Source: Paenibacillus sp. BK033 (GTDB taxonomy: Bacteria > Bacillota > Bacilli > Paenibacillales > Paenibacillaceae). Taken from it: a stretch of 64,000 nt of DNA. The notes under the pieces are model-generated. The model was not told the DNA's origin, did no database searches, and saw only the letters and a list, made by a program, of their open reading frames with translations. Made by a program: the position numbers and the translations under genes. The stretch covers positions 620,001 to 684,000 of the forward strand of contig NZ_SLVP01000001.1 of assembly GCF_004345425.1 (NCBI RefSeq), given 5' to 3'. Below, in pieces: positions 8,907 to 17,876 of the stretch; position 1 is the first letter of the stretch; every line of letters begins with the position of its first letter.

Positions 8907-11174
8907 ATGAAACGATTTCCCATGATGCTTCAGCTGATGCTGATTCTGATCTGTGTCATGGCTATTCCGACGGCCATACTGACCTGGTATAGCGGGACGC
9001 AGATCGTGGGTTATTCGGAAGGCGCCATTGCGGATACCTCGCTGGAGGGACTTATCGCAAACAGGGAGCTTAACGAGAATGCGCTGAGCAATTTGGCGCA
9101 GGATGCGGTCCAGCTGGCCGGCACGAATATATTCGACCGGATCCGCAGCTTCAAGACGTATTCGGCGCTTAATTCGGACTATAGCGACGTGTACAGCGCG
9201 CTAAGAATACTAAATGAACTGGCGAGTCTGAACCACCGCGTGGACGGCGTATACTCGACCTATTTCCTGCTTGACGAAGCGGATTACGTGGTCTCGACCG
9301 ACCGGGGAATTACGACGCTGGACCGATACGAACCGGTCGATTGGATGGAAAAGGCGCTTGCGGGTCGGAGAGGAATCGGAGGCGTCTGGTACCCCCGCAA
9401 ATTGCAATCCGGCATGCAGGTCGTCTCCTATGTGCTGCCGTTAAACCGCTTGTCAACGACTACGCGCGGCACGATTGTCGTGAATTTGAAGGAGAGCCAG
9501 ATTGCAAGCTATTTAAAATCCTCAGAACCGGGTTCGGAAGGCTATATGCTTCTGAGATCCGACGGCACGATTATTTCGCATCCTGACAAGTCTTTGCTTC
9601 TGACGGACGGCAACAAGCAGCCTTTTATCCGGCAGATCCTAAGCAATAGCAAAAGGGAAGGCTATGCCTACCATCTATTAAACGGCCAGCGGCTGCTGTA
9701 TACCTGGTCCCGCTCGGTGCAGCTCGGCTGGTGGAACGTCAATATTTATTCGATGGACCAGTTAATGACGAAGACGTACAACCTGCAGAAGGGCATCATT
9801 TTCATTACGGGCATGATCATCATCGCAGGCACTATTATTGCCGTATTGCTGGCCACCTGGTTATCCCAGCCGCTCCGGAAGCTTGTCCGCACAATGCGCG
9901 AGCGCAGCAATCACGGCGGCACGAACAAAAACGAGCTGGCTTTCCTGGAGTCGGCTTTCAGGCGGATGCAGGAAGAGGAGGAAAGCTTGCATACGCTGCT
10001 GCAAGAGCGGGAGCAGGATACCCGAAGCTTATCGATTCATCAGTTGCTGCGCGGCGAAGTGAAGAAACAGATCGCCGAGATGTTTCCCGGGCCCTATTAC
10101 ACCGTAGCGGTTATCTCCATCGACCGGTATAGGAGATACGCGAGCAAAAATAATCCGGAGACCCGCAGCTTCCACCGTTATCTCCTTCTCACGAAATGCG
10201 AGAGCCTGTTTCCGGATGGTCTGCATGCCCGGGGAATTTATCAAGGCGAAGGCTGCTTCGCATTCGTGATCAACTACGGGCAGGAGGAGGCGGAGAACGG
10301 GCTTCAAGGAATAAAGGCAACGCTTGTTCAAATCCGCGATACGGCGCTGGACCTGCTTGGTCATTCGGTTACGACCGGCGTCAGCGGCCGGACGGAATTC
10401 AGCGAGTCGATCCCCGAGCGGGTTGCGGAGGCGACGGATGCCATCAAGCAACGCATGATCAAGGGGAGCGGCTGTATTTTTTACTGGAAGCCTGATGAAG
10501 ACCGCGGCAAGAAATATATGTACCCGGCAAACAGCGAGCGGCGTATCGTGAATTTCCTGGAGCGTGCGGACCTAGGCAGCATTCTGAAGGAATTGGAGAG
10601 TATCCGGGCTGACATTTATTCCGATTCCAACGTTTCCTATGACAATATCCTGTTTATCTACAATCAGCTGATTGGCGTTACGATCCGTCATCTCCGGGAA
10701 AACAACGTCAGCACGTCGCGGATTTTCTCCGGACGGGGAAATATCTACTCGGCGATTGCTTCCACCGATACGCTTGACGAGCTGGAGAACCATCTCCGCG
10801 ATTTCTTTACCGAGATCGTGCAGCATCTGGAGCGGAGTACGGGAGAAGCGAATCACGGCGAGCGGATTATCCGTTATCTGGAGGAGCATTTCCGCAAGGA
10901 AATCGTCTTCGAGGAGATGGCGAAGGAGATTGGCATCAGCTATTCCTACATGCGGAAGATCGTCTATGAATTAACCGGCAAAAGCCTCATCGATTATATG
11001 AATCAATTGCGGATCGAAAAAGCAAAGCAGCTGCTTATCGAATCCAAAATGACGATCACGCAAATTGCTTCCGAAGTAGGCTACTATAACGTGCAAAGCT
11101 TTAACCGGTTCTTCCGCAAGTATGAAGGGATGCCGCCAAGCAGCTATAAGACGTCGAGATCCAAGACTTCGTAA
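8907..11174 (+). CDS. Membrane-anchored AraC-family regulator (YesS type)
   Basis: 755 residues, close to the size of Bacillus YesS. Membrane segment at about 8-27, an extracellular Cache-like sensor region (about 45-290), a second membrane segment at about 296-320, a short linker rich in Glu/Arg, a 330-residue cytoplasmic part, and an AraC double helix-turn-helix at about 650-750 (MAKEIGISYSYMRK, IASEVGYYNVQSFNRFFRK). This one-protein design senses a ligand outside and binds DNA inside without a phosphorelay. It lies directly before a permease-permease-binding protein operon in the same orientation and is its likely activator. AGGAGG precedes the ATG. Confidence 0.9.
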   Translation: MKRFPMMLQLMLILICVMAIPTAILTWYSGTQIVGYSEGAIADTSLEGLIANRELNENALSNLAQDAVQLAGTNIFDRIRSFKTYSALNSDYSDVYSALRILNELASLNHRVDGVYSTYFLLDEADYVVSTDRGITTLDRYEPVDWMEKALAGRRGIGGVWYPRKLQSGMQVVSYVLPLNRLSTTTRGTIVVNLKESQIASYLKSSEPGSEGYMLLRSDGTIISHPDKSLLLTDGNKQPFIRQILSNSKREGYAYHLLNGQRLLYTWSRSVQLGWWNVNIYSMDQLMTKTYNLQKGIIFITGMIIIAGTIIAVLLATWLSQPLRKLVRTMRERSNHGGTNKNELAFLESAFRRMQEEEESLHTLLQEREQDTRSLSIHQLLRGEVKKQIAEMFPGPYYTVAVISIDRYRRYASKNNPETRSFHRYLLLTKCESLFPDGLHARGIYQGEGCFAFVINYGQEEAENGLQGIKATLVQIRDTALDLLGHSVTTGVSGRTEFSESIPERVAEATDAIKQRMIKGSGCIFYWKPDEDRGKKYMYPANSERRIVNFLERADLGSILKELESIRADIYSDSNVSYDNILFIYNQLIGVTIRHLRENNVSTSRIFSGRGNIYSAIASTDTLDELENHLRDFFTEIVQHLERSTGEANHGERIIRYLEEHFRKEIVFEEMAKEIGISYSYMRKIVYELTGKSLIDYMNQLRIEKAKQLLIESKMTITQIASEVGYYNVQSFNRFFRKYEGMPPSSYKTSRSKTS

Positions 11175-11189
11175 GCGTAATAGAATGAG

Positions 11190-11225
11190 AGCTGTCATGC
11201 CGCCTGCAGGACAGCTTTTATTTTT
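11190..11225 (+). terminator. Terminator after the YesS-type regulator
   Basis: AGCTGTC and GACAGCT arms flank a GC-rich loop and are followed by a T-rich tail. It separates the regulator from its importer operon, which therefore needs its own promoter. Confidence 0.75.
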
Positions 11226-11320
11226 GCTCATGCCTATCAGATTTGATCAAAAACCGCGCCGGATAAGCAGAAATGATGCCTTTGCGATCAAAAATGACAG
11301 GGAGAATCAATACTCAAGAT

Positions 11321-11349
11321 TTACCGTTTGGAAAAAGCGGGGGTATGAT
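11321..11349 (+). promoter_or_regulatory. Candidate activator-dependent promoter of importer operon
   Basis: TATGAT at 11344-11349 with a poor -35 (TTACCG) 17 bases upstream. A weak -35 is what an AraC-activated promoter would show. Placed 71 bases before the first permease gene. Support is motif-level only. Confidence 0.35.
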
Positions 11350-11419
11350 GAGGTCAGCCGCGGACGATGTCTGAAGCGAGCAAAGGACCGGGGGATTAAA
11401 GGCTGAGGGGGGTGAGAAT

Positions 11420-12385
11420 GTGAAAATTGAAAGCGCTTCACAACAAAACGAAACCGCTTTAAAGCATCTCGGATTAAACAGACGCGGGATGGCGTATTAT
11501 CTTCGGCGGGATTGGCAGCTTTACGCGTTGTTAATGATTCCGCTGGCCTTTGTACTGACCTTCAAATACGCACCGATGTCAGGCCTCATTCTTGCTTTCA
11601 AAAACTATAAGATTGCCAAAGGGTTCTGGGGGAGCGACTGGGTTGGCTTTCAAGTGTTCCAGGAGATATTCGCCAAGCATGACTTTGGCCGCGCCGTCCG
11701 CAATACGCTTTTGCTTAACAGCCTGGATTTGTTATTCAGCTTTACGATGCCGATCGTGCTGGCCTTGCTGCTGAACGAGGTAAGAGGCGTAAGATTCAAA
11801 CGCGTGAACCAGACGCTGCTGTATCTGCCGCATTTTCTATCCTGGATTATTATCGGCGCAATTGCTTACCAGCTGCTCAGCGAGAGTAACGGCGCGATCA
11901 ATAATCTCATTGCCATGATGGGCGGCGACCGGATTCCGTTCCTGCAGGACGATTCCAATTGGCTGATCAGTTATCTGGCGGTTGGCGTCTGGCAGAGCAT
12001 GGGCTGGGGAACGATCATCTACCTTGCCTCGATCAGCAGCATAAACCCGGAAATGTACGAAGCAGCCATCGTTGACGGCGCGGGGCGCTGGAGGAAGGTA
12101 TGGAACGTGACGCTGCCATCGATTCGAGTGACCATTGTTACCCTGCTTATCATGAATCTCGGCAAAGTCATGGAAGGCTCGTTCGAACGGGTATTCGCTC
12201 TGCAAAACAAGGCTACGACGGAATACACGGTCACGATTCCCGTGCTGGTGTACCGGTGGGGCATCGAAAGCGGCAACTTTAGCCGGGCAACGGCGCTTGG
12301 ACTATTCCAGGCTGTCATCGGGCTTGTGCTTGTGCTCGCGGCGGACCGGATTGCGAAGAAGCTTGGCGAGGACGGAATTTTATAG
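11420..12385 (+). CDS. Sugar ABC transporter permease, LplB type
   Basis: 321 residues with about six membrane segments; the first begins near residue 33 (LYALLMIPLAFVLTFKYAPM). The EAA loop is EAAIVDGAGRWRKVWNVTLP. LplB-type permeases pair with a YtcP-type partner, here the next gene, to form the membrane pore of a CUT1 importer. Start is GTG, preceded by GAGGGGGGTGAG. The sequence TGAAAGCGCTTCA at 11428-11440, inside the first codons, resembles a cre half-palindrome. No ATPase gene is nearby. Confidence 0.92.
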   Translation: MKIESASQQNETALKHLGLNRRGMAYYLRRDWQLYALLMIPLAFVLTFKYAPMSGLILAFKNYKIAKGFWGSDWVGFQVFQEIFAKHDFGRAVRNTLLLNSLDLLFSFTMPIVLALLLNEVRGVRFKRVNQTLLYLPHFLSWIIIGAIAYQLLSESNGAINNLIAMMGGDRIPFLQDDSNWLISYLAVGVWQSMGWGTIIYLASISSINPEMYEAAIVDGAGRWRKVWNVTLPSIRVTIVTLLIMNLGKVMEGSFERVFALQNKATTEYTVTIPVLVYRWGIESGNFSRATALGLFQAVIGLVLVLAADRIAKKLGEDGIL

Positions 12386-12389
12386 AGTT

Positions 12390-12465
12390 AATTCTTACGA
12401 AGTAAGAATTCCCACAAATGCCCTAATATAGAGCATAAAGGTGGCAATTCTTTTAAGGAGAGGTG
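12390..12465 (+). repeat. Hairpin 5'-leader element, copy A
   Basis: Sits between the two permease genes and ends in the ribosome binding site of the second. First hairpin: AATTCTTAC and GTAAGAATT (9-base perfect arms, GAA loop, 12390-12410). Alternative hairpin: AAGAATTCCCAC (12404-12415) pairs with GTGGCAATTCTT (12441-12452), 11 of 12 bases, followed by TTAAGGAGAGG. The two hairpins share the AAGAAT strand, so they exclude each other. The same blocks recur at 37311-37424 (minus strand) and 56611-56660. Role unknown; may be a leader regulator or a mobile palindromic repeat. Confidence 0.75.
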
Positions 12466-12468
12466 ACC

Positions 12469-13368
12469 ATGAAAGCAACGAACAGCACGCTTGCTGTTCA
12501 TCGCAGAAGGCGGTTTGATATTTGGGATGTGCTTATTCACCTCTTTATCATCATTGCCTCGCTTGCCTGTTTGCTGCCGTTTCTGCATGTCGTATCCAAA
12601 TCCTTAAGCGAAGACGCATTTGTTATCGCGAATAAAGTTTTCATCTGGCCGGAAGGGTTTACTTTCGAGGCGTACAAGAAAATTTTCGCGGACCGCAGTA
12701 TATTGCGTTCCTTGTATGTATCGGTTCTGGTAACGGTGCTGTTCACCATCATTGGCATGATTATTACCATTTGCGCCGCTTATCCGTTATCCCGCAAGCA
12801 ATTAAAGGGACGTACCGTGCTGACGTTTATCTTTATCTTCACCCTGTACTTCAGCGGCGGTATCATTCCCGAATATTTGCTCGTGAACAACCTGGGGCTG
12901 CTGGACACCATGTGGTCCATTATCCTGCCGCCCGCCTTCAGCGCCTTCAACCTGCTGATCATGAAGACGGCGCTGTCGAGCAGCATACCGGACAGTCTGG
13001 AGGAATCGGCCAGGATTGACGGGGCCGGGCATTTCCGGATTCTTGTCAGCATTGTGCTGCCGCTGTCCAAACCAATCATTGCAACCTTATCTCTCTTCTA
13101 TGCGGTTGGGCGCTGGAATACGTACCAGGACGCATTGTTTTACATCAAGCAAAACGTGGATATGCGGCCACTGCAGCTGAAGCTGTATTACCTGGTTATT
13201 CAAGCGAGCGAAAGCTTCCAGCTGGAAGCGACTCAGGTATCGCTCAGTAATCCCGAAGTTCTTAAAGCATCCTGCGTGGTATTCGCGACTCTTCCCATTA
13301 TTTGCGTGTACCCGTTTATCCAGAAGTATTTTGTCCAAGGCGTTATGCTTGGAGCCGTGAAGGAATAA
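12469..13368 (+). CDS. Sugar ABC transporter permease, YtcP/LplC type
   Basis: 299 residues, about six membrane segments, EAA loop EESARIDGAGHFRILVSIVLP, and the family C-terminus KYFVQGVMLGAVKE. An in-frame GTG lies 6 bases upstream, but AAGGAGAGG at 12455-12463 fits the ATG at 12469. Second half of the membrane pore with the LplB-type gene before it. Its leader carries hairpin element A, so its translation may be set separately from the first permease. Confidence 0.92.
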   Translation: MKATNSTLAVHRRRRFDIWDVLIHLFIIIASLACLLPFLHVVSKSLSEDAFVIANKVFIWPEGFTFEAYKKIFADRSILRSLYVSVLVTVLFTIIGMIITICAAYPLSRKQLKGRTVLTFIFIFTLYFSGGIIPEYLLVNNLGLLDTMWSIILPPAFSAFNLLIMKTALSSSIPDSLEESARIDGAGHFRILVSIVLPLSKPIIATLSLFYAVGRWNTYQDALFYIKQNVDMRPLQLKLYYLVIQASESFQLEATQVSLSNPEVLKASCVVFATLPIICVYPFIQKYFVQGVMLGAVKE

Positions 13369-13405
13369 TCTCGAATACGAAAATGAATGATTGGGGGAAC
13401 CAGCA

Positions 13406-15067
13406 ATGAGCAGAAAAAATATGGTATCCGTATTTATGGCTTTGTTTGTGGCACTCGGCATTTTGTCGGGCTGCACGAATAACAACAATGCGAATACAAA
13501 GAGCTCTACCGAACCTTCTCCTTCCGCAAGCGATACTGCGGGCAATACGCCAAGCGAAAGCCCGGCAGGCAAGTATCCGGATTATTCGAAAGGCTTCCCG
13601 GAGAAAGTTACGCTTCAGATTCCGGTCTATGAACGCGCTTTCGAAGGCTGGAATGTATCGGATAACTACTATACGCGCTGGATTCAGAAGGAATTCGGCG
13701 ATAAATACAATATCGACGTTAAATTCATACCGATCACAAGAAACAGCGAAGTAACGGACTATGAGCAGCTGCTTGCTTCGCATAAGGCTCCGGATATTAT
13801 TTTCCACTACGATATGCCACAAGCGCTTGCCTACTACGGCGAGGATGTCATGCAGGAGCTGGACTACGATGAAATTGCCAACTACGCGCCTACTTACTGG
13901 AAAAATATGAGCGAGACAATCAAGCAATACGGTGTCGTAGACGGCAAAAACGTATTCTTCTTCGCACAGCGTCCGCCAGCCGATAACTTCACCACGCTGA
14001 TCCGCAAAGATTGGGTGGAGAAGGTTGGCATGAAAGTAGAGGATTTGACTTCTCTTGAGAAATATAACGAAATGCTGGAGAAATGGAAGGCGGCTGGACT
14101 TGGCGTTGCCGGCGCATCCCTCTTGCAGAACAACTATACCTTCAACTATGCCTTCCGCGATTGGCCGATTGATCCGAAATACCGCGCGCTGTATTCCGAT
14201 CTTGGCGTAGCGGACTTGACTACGAAGGAAACGGAGGAATACCTGAAAAACCTGAACTACCAGTACAATCATGGGCTGATCGATAAAGAATTCTATTTGC
14301 GCAATGACGATGCGAAGACGAAAGCGGAATTTGTTGCGGGCAAAACAGGCACATACGGCTTCTATCTCGCCAGCAATACCGACGTACTGACAGCTACACT
14401 GAAGAACAATCCGAATGCGCAATTTGCGGTACTTCCAGGTACGGCTGGAGTTCCGGAAGGAAACAAGCCGCAAGGCCGTGCATACTGGCCATTCGGCTTG
14501 ATTATGGGTATCAATTATGAATCGACGGATGAGGAACGTGCCGCTGTATGGATGTACCTCGAATGGATGAGTCAGCCGAAGAACCTGTTCTACCTCCAGA
14601 ACGGTGTTGAAGGCCAGAACTATACGCTGGATGCAGACGGTCTTGCCGTTAAGAATCCGGATTACAAAGGGGAATCCGTACTGTCCCAGAACAACAATAA
14701 AGACTACTTCGCACTCGTCAGCGAAGTTGTGCAATACACGGATCCGGCTGTAACGCGCAAAGCCTACTTGCAAAATTGGTCGCCTCCCGGCTACGAGCAC
14801 CTGGCTGAAGATGTGCTGAATAATTTTGAGAAGTTAGCGGAATTCCGTACGCCGGATGCGCTGTTCAGCGTTGTGCTCGAGAAAGTAAACGAGTACAAAG
14901 CCGATCTGAACTCGCTCTTCCAGGAGCTTTACGTGAAGGTGGCTCTGGCGCCGGAGGATCAATTCGACAAAGTCTATGAGGATGCGAAGAAGACTTATCT
15001 GGATGCCGGTTATCAGGAAATTCTGGATGAGAAGCAAAAAGCTATCGACGCGGGTCAATTCAAGTAA
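13406..15067 (+). CDS. Extracellular solute-binding lipoprotein (LplA type)
   Basis: 553 residues. Lipoprotein signal peptide MSRKN with a hydrophobic core and lipobox LSGC at about residue 21, then an Asn/Ser/Pro-rich linker. The mature protein is a large family 1 binding protein (PDIIFHYDMP, TYGFYLASNTD region) that would deliver an oligosaccharide to the two permeases upstream. The frame is open 15 bases further up from a TTG, but GGGGG lies between that TTG and the ATG, so the ATG is chosen. Ends the YesS-controlled operon with a terminator 19 bases after the stop. Confidence 0.92.
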   Translation: MSRKNMVSVFMALFVALGILSGCTNNNNANTKSSTEPSPSASDTAGNTPSESPAGKYPDYSKGFPEKVTLQIPVYERAFEGWNVSDNYYTRWIQKEFGDKYNIDVKFIPITRNSEVTDYEQLLASHKAPDIIFHYDMPQALAYYGEDVMQELDYDEIANYAPTYWKNMSETIKQYGVVDGKNVFFFAQRPPADNFTTLIRKDWVEKVGMKVEDLTSLEKYNEMLEKWKAAGLGVAGASLLQNNYTFNYAFRDWPIDPKYRALYSDLGVADLTTKETEEYLKNLNYQYNHGLIDKEFYLRNDDAKTKAEFVAGKTGTYGFYLASNTDVLTATLKNNPNAQFAVLPGTAGVPEGNKPQGRAYWPFGLIMGINYESTDEERAAVWMYLEWMSQPKNLFYLQNGVEGQNYTLDADGLAVKNPDYKGESVLSQNNNKDYFALVSEVVQYTDPAVTRKAYLQNWSPPGYEHLAEDVLNNFEKLAEFRTPDALFSVVLEKVNEYKADLNSLFQELYVKVALAPEDQFDKVYEDAKKTYLDAGYQEILDEKQKAIDAGQFK

Positions 15068-15085
15068 ACACGAAAACGCCATACG

Positions 15086-15112
15086 AGCCCCTGCGCAAGC
15101 GGGGGCTTTGGA
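15086..15112 (+). terminator. Terminator closing the importer operon
   Basis: AGCCCCTGC pairs with GCGGGGGCT around a GCAA-type loop, followed by TTTGG. Strong stem, short T run. Confidence 0.75.
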
Positions 15113-15187
15113 TATAGGGAGGCATAGAGACCGTGCTTGGCCTGCCGCACATGTCCAGGTATCTTCGTTCTCGTCATACAACCAGTT

Positions 15188-15345
15188 CTCGAATGCTTGG
15201 ATGTCACGAAGATCGAAGCCAATGCCAATCGTTACACGTTTGTCTGGGGCCAGGCTGTCGTCAAACAGAAAATGATGCTGCAAGAAAAGGTAAAAACCTT
15301 GTTCGCTATATTGAAGAGGCAGAGAGGCAGGATGAGCAAGTACTG
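15188..15345 (+). pseudogene. IS1182-type transposase fragment (middle part), inverted
   Basis: Plus-strand frame gives DVTKIEANANRYTFVWGQ, the signature segment of IS1182-family transposases, then KQKMMLQEKVKTLF. A one-base deletion near 15300 moves the rest (RYIEEAERQDEQ) to another frame. In an intact element this segment follows the piece now found on the minus strand at 15347-15723, so the segment has been inverted relative to the N-terminus. Not functional. Confidence 0.75.
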
Positions 15346-15346
15346 A

Positions 15347-15723
15347 AGAAGTATTGCTCCAACTTTATGTAGTTTTCTTCCATGAGAAACTGAAGAACAG
15401 CCGTAAAGACGGTCTCCAATACGTCTTTATACGAAAATCTGGACATTGCCTAGCAGCCAACCACATAAACATGATATTTTCACGTACCGCTTTGGCGATT
15501 TGACGAGAGGAGTAGATGCGCTGTGTGTAGGCTAGATAACGACTTTCATGAGCATTTTTGGGTGATAGCCGTCCCGGCCACCTCCGGGATAAGCTTTGGT
15601 GAAGAGGTTCATATTTAAGCGATTGACCGCATCGTTGATGACGCGTACAAGATGATTTTCGGGGATATCTTCTTGCAAGTCCATTGGTAAGGACAGTTGA
15701 TCCATGGTATATTCTTTGTACAT
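15347..15723 (-). pseudogene. IS1182-type transposase fragment (N-terminus), frameshifted
   Basis: Reads MYKEYTMDQLSLPMDL onward to MKVVI, then a TAG stop; one missing T (TATGCC to TAGCC) near 15530 explains the stop, because the next frame continues AYTQRIYSSRQIAKAVREN and MFMWLAARQCPDFR. A further frame change leads to VLETVFTAVLQFLMEENY and IKLEQYFF at about 15350-15410, where homology breaks and the inverted middle fragment begins. At least three lesions; dead remnant. No C-terminal part is seen. Confidence 0.8.
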
Positions 15724-15831
15724 AAAGAAGCCTCTCTTTAATTAGAATGGTTGGGTGGTACCTCCATTTTAACAAGGGTCGGCTTCTTTTTGTTTGGGCA
15801 TTTCTTGAACAGGCTGCTGTTTAGCCTAGAT

Positions 15832-15884
15832 AAAAAAGGGCACCCCTCGTCATTTTCATGACTTATGGGACACCCCCTTTTTTT
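15832..15884. repeat. Inverted repeat beside IS1182 remnant (possible IS end or two-way terminator)
   Basis: AAAAAAGGG at 15832-15840 pairs with CCCTTTTTT at the right end; inside lies GTCAT-TTTC-ATGAC. It is on the upstream side of the transposase start, where the terminal repeat of the element is expected, and GGGTGTCCCATAAGTCATG read on the minus strand looks like an IS1182-type end. No matching second end was found on the other side. It could also stop transcription in both directions. Confidence 0.5.
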
Positions 15885-15912
15885 GTTATTTTAATATATT
15901 ACAAGTCGGCAC

Positions 15913-15953
15913 TTAATAAATTACATTTTATTAAAAATCCCAACAGGTATAAT
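15913..15953 (+). promoter_or_regulatory. Promoter and operator-like palindrome of the third importer operon
   Basis: A perfect TATAAT lies at 15948-15953. The -35 region at 17 bases (ATTTTA) is poor and overlaps a perfect 8-base inverted repeat, TTAATAAA-N6-TTTATTAA (15913-15934), a plausible activator or repressor site. A cre-like motif, TGAAAGCGGTTTTA (13 of 14), lies at 15999-16012 over the start codon. Confidence 0.45.
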
Positions 15954-15997
15954 TTTTTACATGAGCTCACCTTATACGGAAAGAGGGGTTGATAAAA

Positions 15998-16948
15998 GTG
16001 AAAGCGGTTTTAGGCAGCGATAGCCAGCGGGTCAATCTAAGGAGAAAAAACCGATTCGTTCAAAACATCAAAAGAGATTATTTGTTATATGCCCTCTTGC
16101 TGCTGCCCATGGCGTATATCGCGGTATTCAGATATGCGCCGATCTACGGCGTATTAATGGCTTTCCAGGATTACAACATTTTTCAAGGCATCAGCGGCAG
16201 CGAGTGGGTTGGATTTGACGTCTTTCAATTTATATTCCAGCAGGACAGCTTCTACCGCGCTTTGAAAAATACGCTCATTTTGAACCTGCTGGATTTGGCG
16301 GCAGGGTTCCCGGCCCCCATAATACTGGCGATTTTGTTGAATGAGCTCCGATTTACGCGATTCAAAAAATTTACGCAAACCGTTCTTTATCTGCCGCATT
16401 TTTTGTCCTGGGTCATTATCGGCGGCATGGTATACCTGATGTTCTCGTCCGGCGGTATGGCCAATACGATATTATCCGGCCTTGGTCTTGGCAAAATCGA
16501 GTTTCTCTCCGACAAAACAAACTGGCTGATCATGTATGTGGCCGTCGGAATCTGGCAGAGCGCGGGTTGGGGGACCATCCTTTATTTGGCCGCCATTATC
16601 GGAATAAACAAGGATTTGTACGAGGCAGCGGATATGGACGGATGCAGCAGGCTGCGCAAAATCTGGCATATCACCTTGCCGGGCATCAAGCCAACCATCA
16701 TTATCCTGCTCATTTTGCAGATCGGAAGAATGGTTTCCATTGGGTTCGACCGGCCATTCGTCATGGGCAATTCGCTTGTCAGCGACTATTCCGATGTGAT
16801 CAGCACTTACGTGTATCGAATCGGGATCGGGTCCGGCGACTTTTCTCAAGCAACGGCTGTCGGATTGTTCCAGTCGGTTGTAGGGCTGATCTTTCTCGTG
16901 TCGGCTAATTATATTTCCAGGAAAATAGGCGAGCAAGGAATTTGGTAA
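15998..16948 (+). CDS. Sugar ABC transporter permease, LplB type
   Basis: 316 residues, about six membrane segments beginning at LLYALLLLPMAYIAVF. EAA loop EAADMDGCSRLRKIWHITLP. A TTG 9 bases upstream is in frame, but it sits directly against the AGAGGGG ribosome binding site (15982-15988), so the GTG at 15998 is preferred. First gene of a permease-permease-binding protein-response regulator run. Its start codon lies within a cre-like motif, so CcpA may block transcription here. Confidence 0.9.
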   Translation: MKAVLGSDSQRVNLRRKNRFVQNIKRDYLLYALLLLPMAYIAVFRYAPIYGVLMAFQDYNIFQGISGSEWVGFDVFQFIFQQDSFYRALKNTLILNLLDLAAGFPAPIILAILLNELRFTRFKKFTQTVLYLPHFLSWVIIGGMVYLMFSSGGMANTILSGLGLGKIEFLSDKTNWLIMYVAVGIWQSAGWGTILYLAAIIGINKDLYEAADMDGCSRLRKIWHITLPGIKPTIIILLILQIGRMVSIGFDRPFVMGNSLVSDYSDVISTYVYRIGIGSGDFSQATAVGLFQSVVGLIFLVSANYISRKIGEQGIW

Positions 16949-16962
16949 AGGGCGTGAGTGGA

Positions 16963-17832
16963 TTGAACAAGTCAAAAACAAATCTCGTGGACATTCTGAT
17001 TATTTTATTCATCACGGCGGTCTCCATAACCTGTCTCGTTCCGTTCTTGTATATGATAGCGCTTTCTCTCAGCTCCAATAACGCTATCATTTCGCAGAAG
17101 GTATCGCTTTGGCCGGTAGAATTCACGCTTGAAACCTATAAAACGATTCTAAGCGATGTCGACATGCTTTATACACTCGGCTATACCATTGTGCTCACGA
17201 TTTTATTTACCGCATGTTGTATGTTTTTAACGATATGCGCTGCCTATCCGCTTACGAAGAAACGATTAATGGGCAGAAATTTTTTGTTAACCGCCATGGT
17301 GTTCACGATGTATTTCAGCGGAGGACTGATTCCCAGCTATATTCTGGTGAAAAACCTGGACATGATGAACACGGTGAGCAGTCTGATCTTACCCGGCGCC
17401 TTGAGCGTTTTTAACATGATCATCCTCAAAACCTTCTTCTCTTCCCTTCCGGAAAGCCTGGAAGAAGCGGCCGCGATCGACGGCTGCAACGAATGGGGGA
17501 TTCTTTTCAAGGTGGTTCTGCCATTGTCCATGCCCTCTATCGCAACGCTTAGCCTCTTTTACGCGGTTGATAGATGGAACGGCTTCCAGGACGCGTTGTT
17601 TTACATTACGGACAAGAATTTGTATCCGATGCAATTAAAGCTCTATCAAATCATTACCGCCAATCAGCAGTTAGATACGCAGCAAGGCGAAGGCAGCACG
17701 GGGGCTTTTATCGTACCCGAATCTTTGAAAGCTGCAAGCGTTATGTTCGCTACCGTTCCGATTTTGCTGGTTTACCCGAAGCTTCAGAAATATTTTGTTG
17801 ACGGCGTAATGACGGGAGCAATTAAAGGTTAA
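16963..17832 (+). CDS. Sugar ABC transporter permease, YtcP/LplC type
   Basis: About 289 residues; six membrane segments, EAA loop EEAAAIDGCNEWGILFKVVLP, C-terminus KYFVDGVMTGAIKG. The frame is open into the previous gene (TTG 16942, GTG 16954); TTG 16963 is chosen because AAAGGG at 16947-16952 gives it the best spacing, but GTG 16954 cannot be excluded. Partner of the LplB-type permease 14 bases upstream. Confidence 0.85.
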   Translation: MNKSKTNLVDILIILFITAVSITCLVPFLYMIALSLSSNNAIISQKVSLWPVEFTLETYKTILSDVDMLYTLGYTIVLTILFTACCMFLTICAAYPLTKKRLMGRNFLLTAMVFTMYFSGGLIPSYILVKNLDMMNTVSSLILPGALSVFNMIILKTFFSSLPESLEEAAAIDGCNEWGILFKVVLPLSMPSIATLSLFYAVDRWNGFQDALFYITDKNLYPMQLKLYQIITANQQLDTQQGEGSTGAFIVPESLKAASVMFATVPILLVYPKLQKYFVDGVMTGAIKG

Positions 17833-17876
17833 AGAAAAGAGGCAAGTATACTATTGGAAAAGGCGAGGTTGATAAT

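Noticed and set aside
13343-14800. 485-codon antisense open frame over the binding-protein gene
   Set aside because: Shadow of the lipoprotein gene, no family pattern, no start signal.
16942-16962. Extended start of the YtcP-type permease at TTG 16942
   Set aside because: It overlaps the previous gene and lacks a spaced ribosome binding site; TTG 16963 fits better, although GTG 16954 is not excluded.
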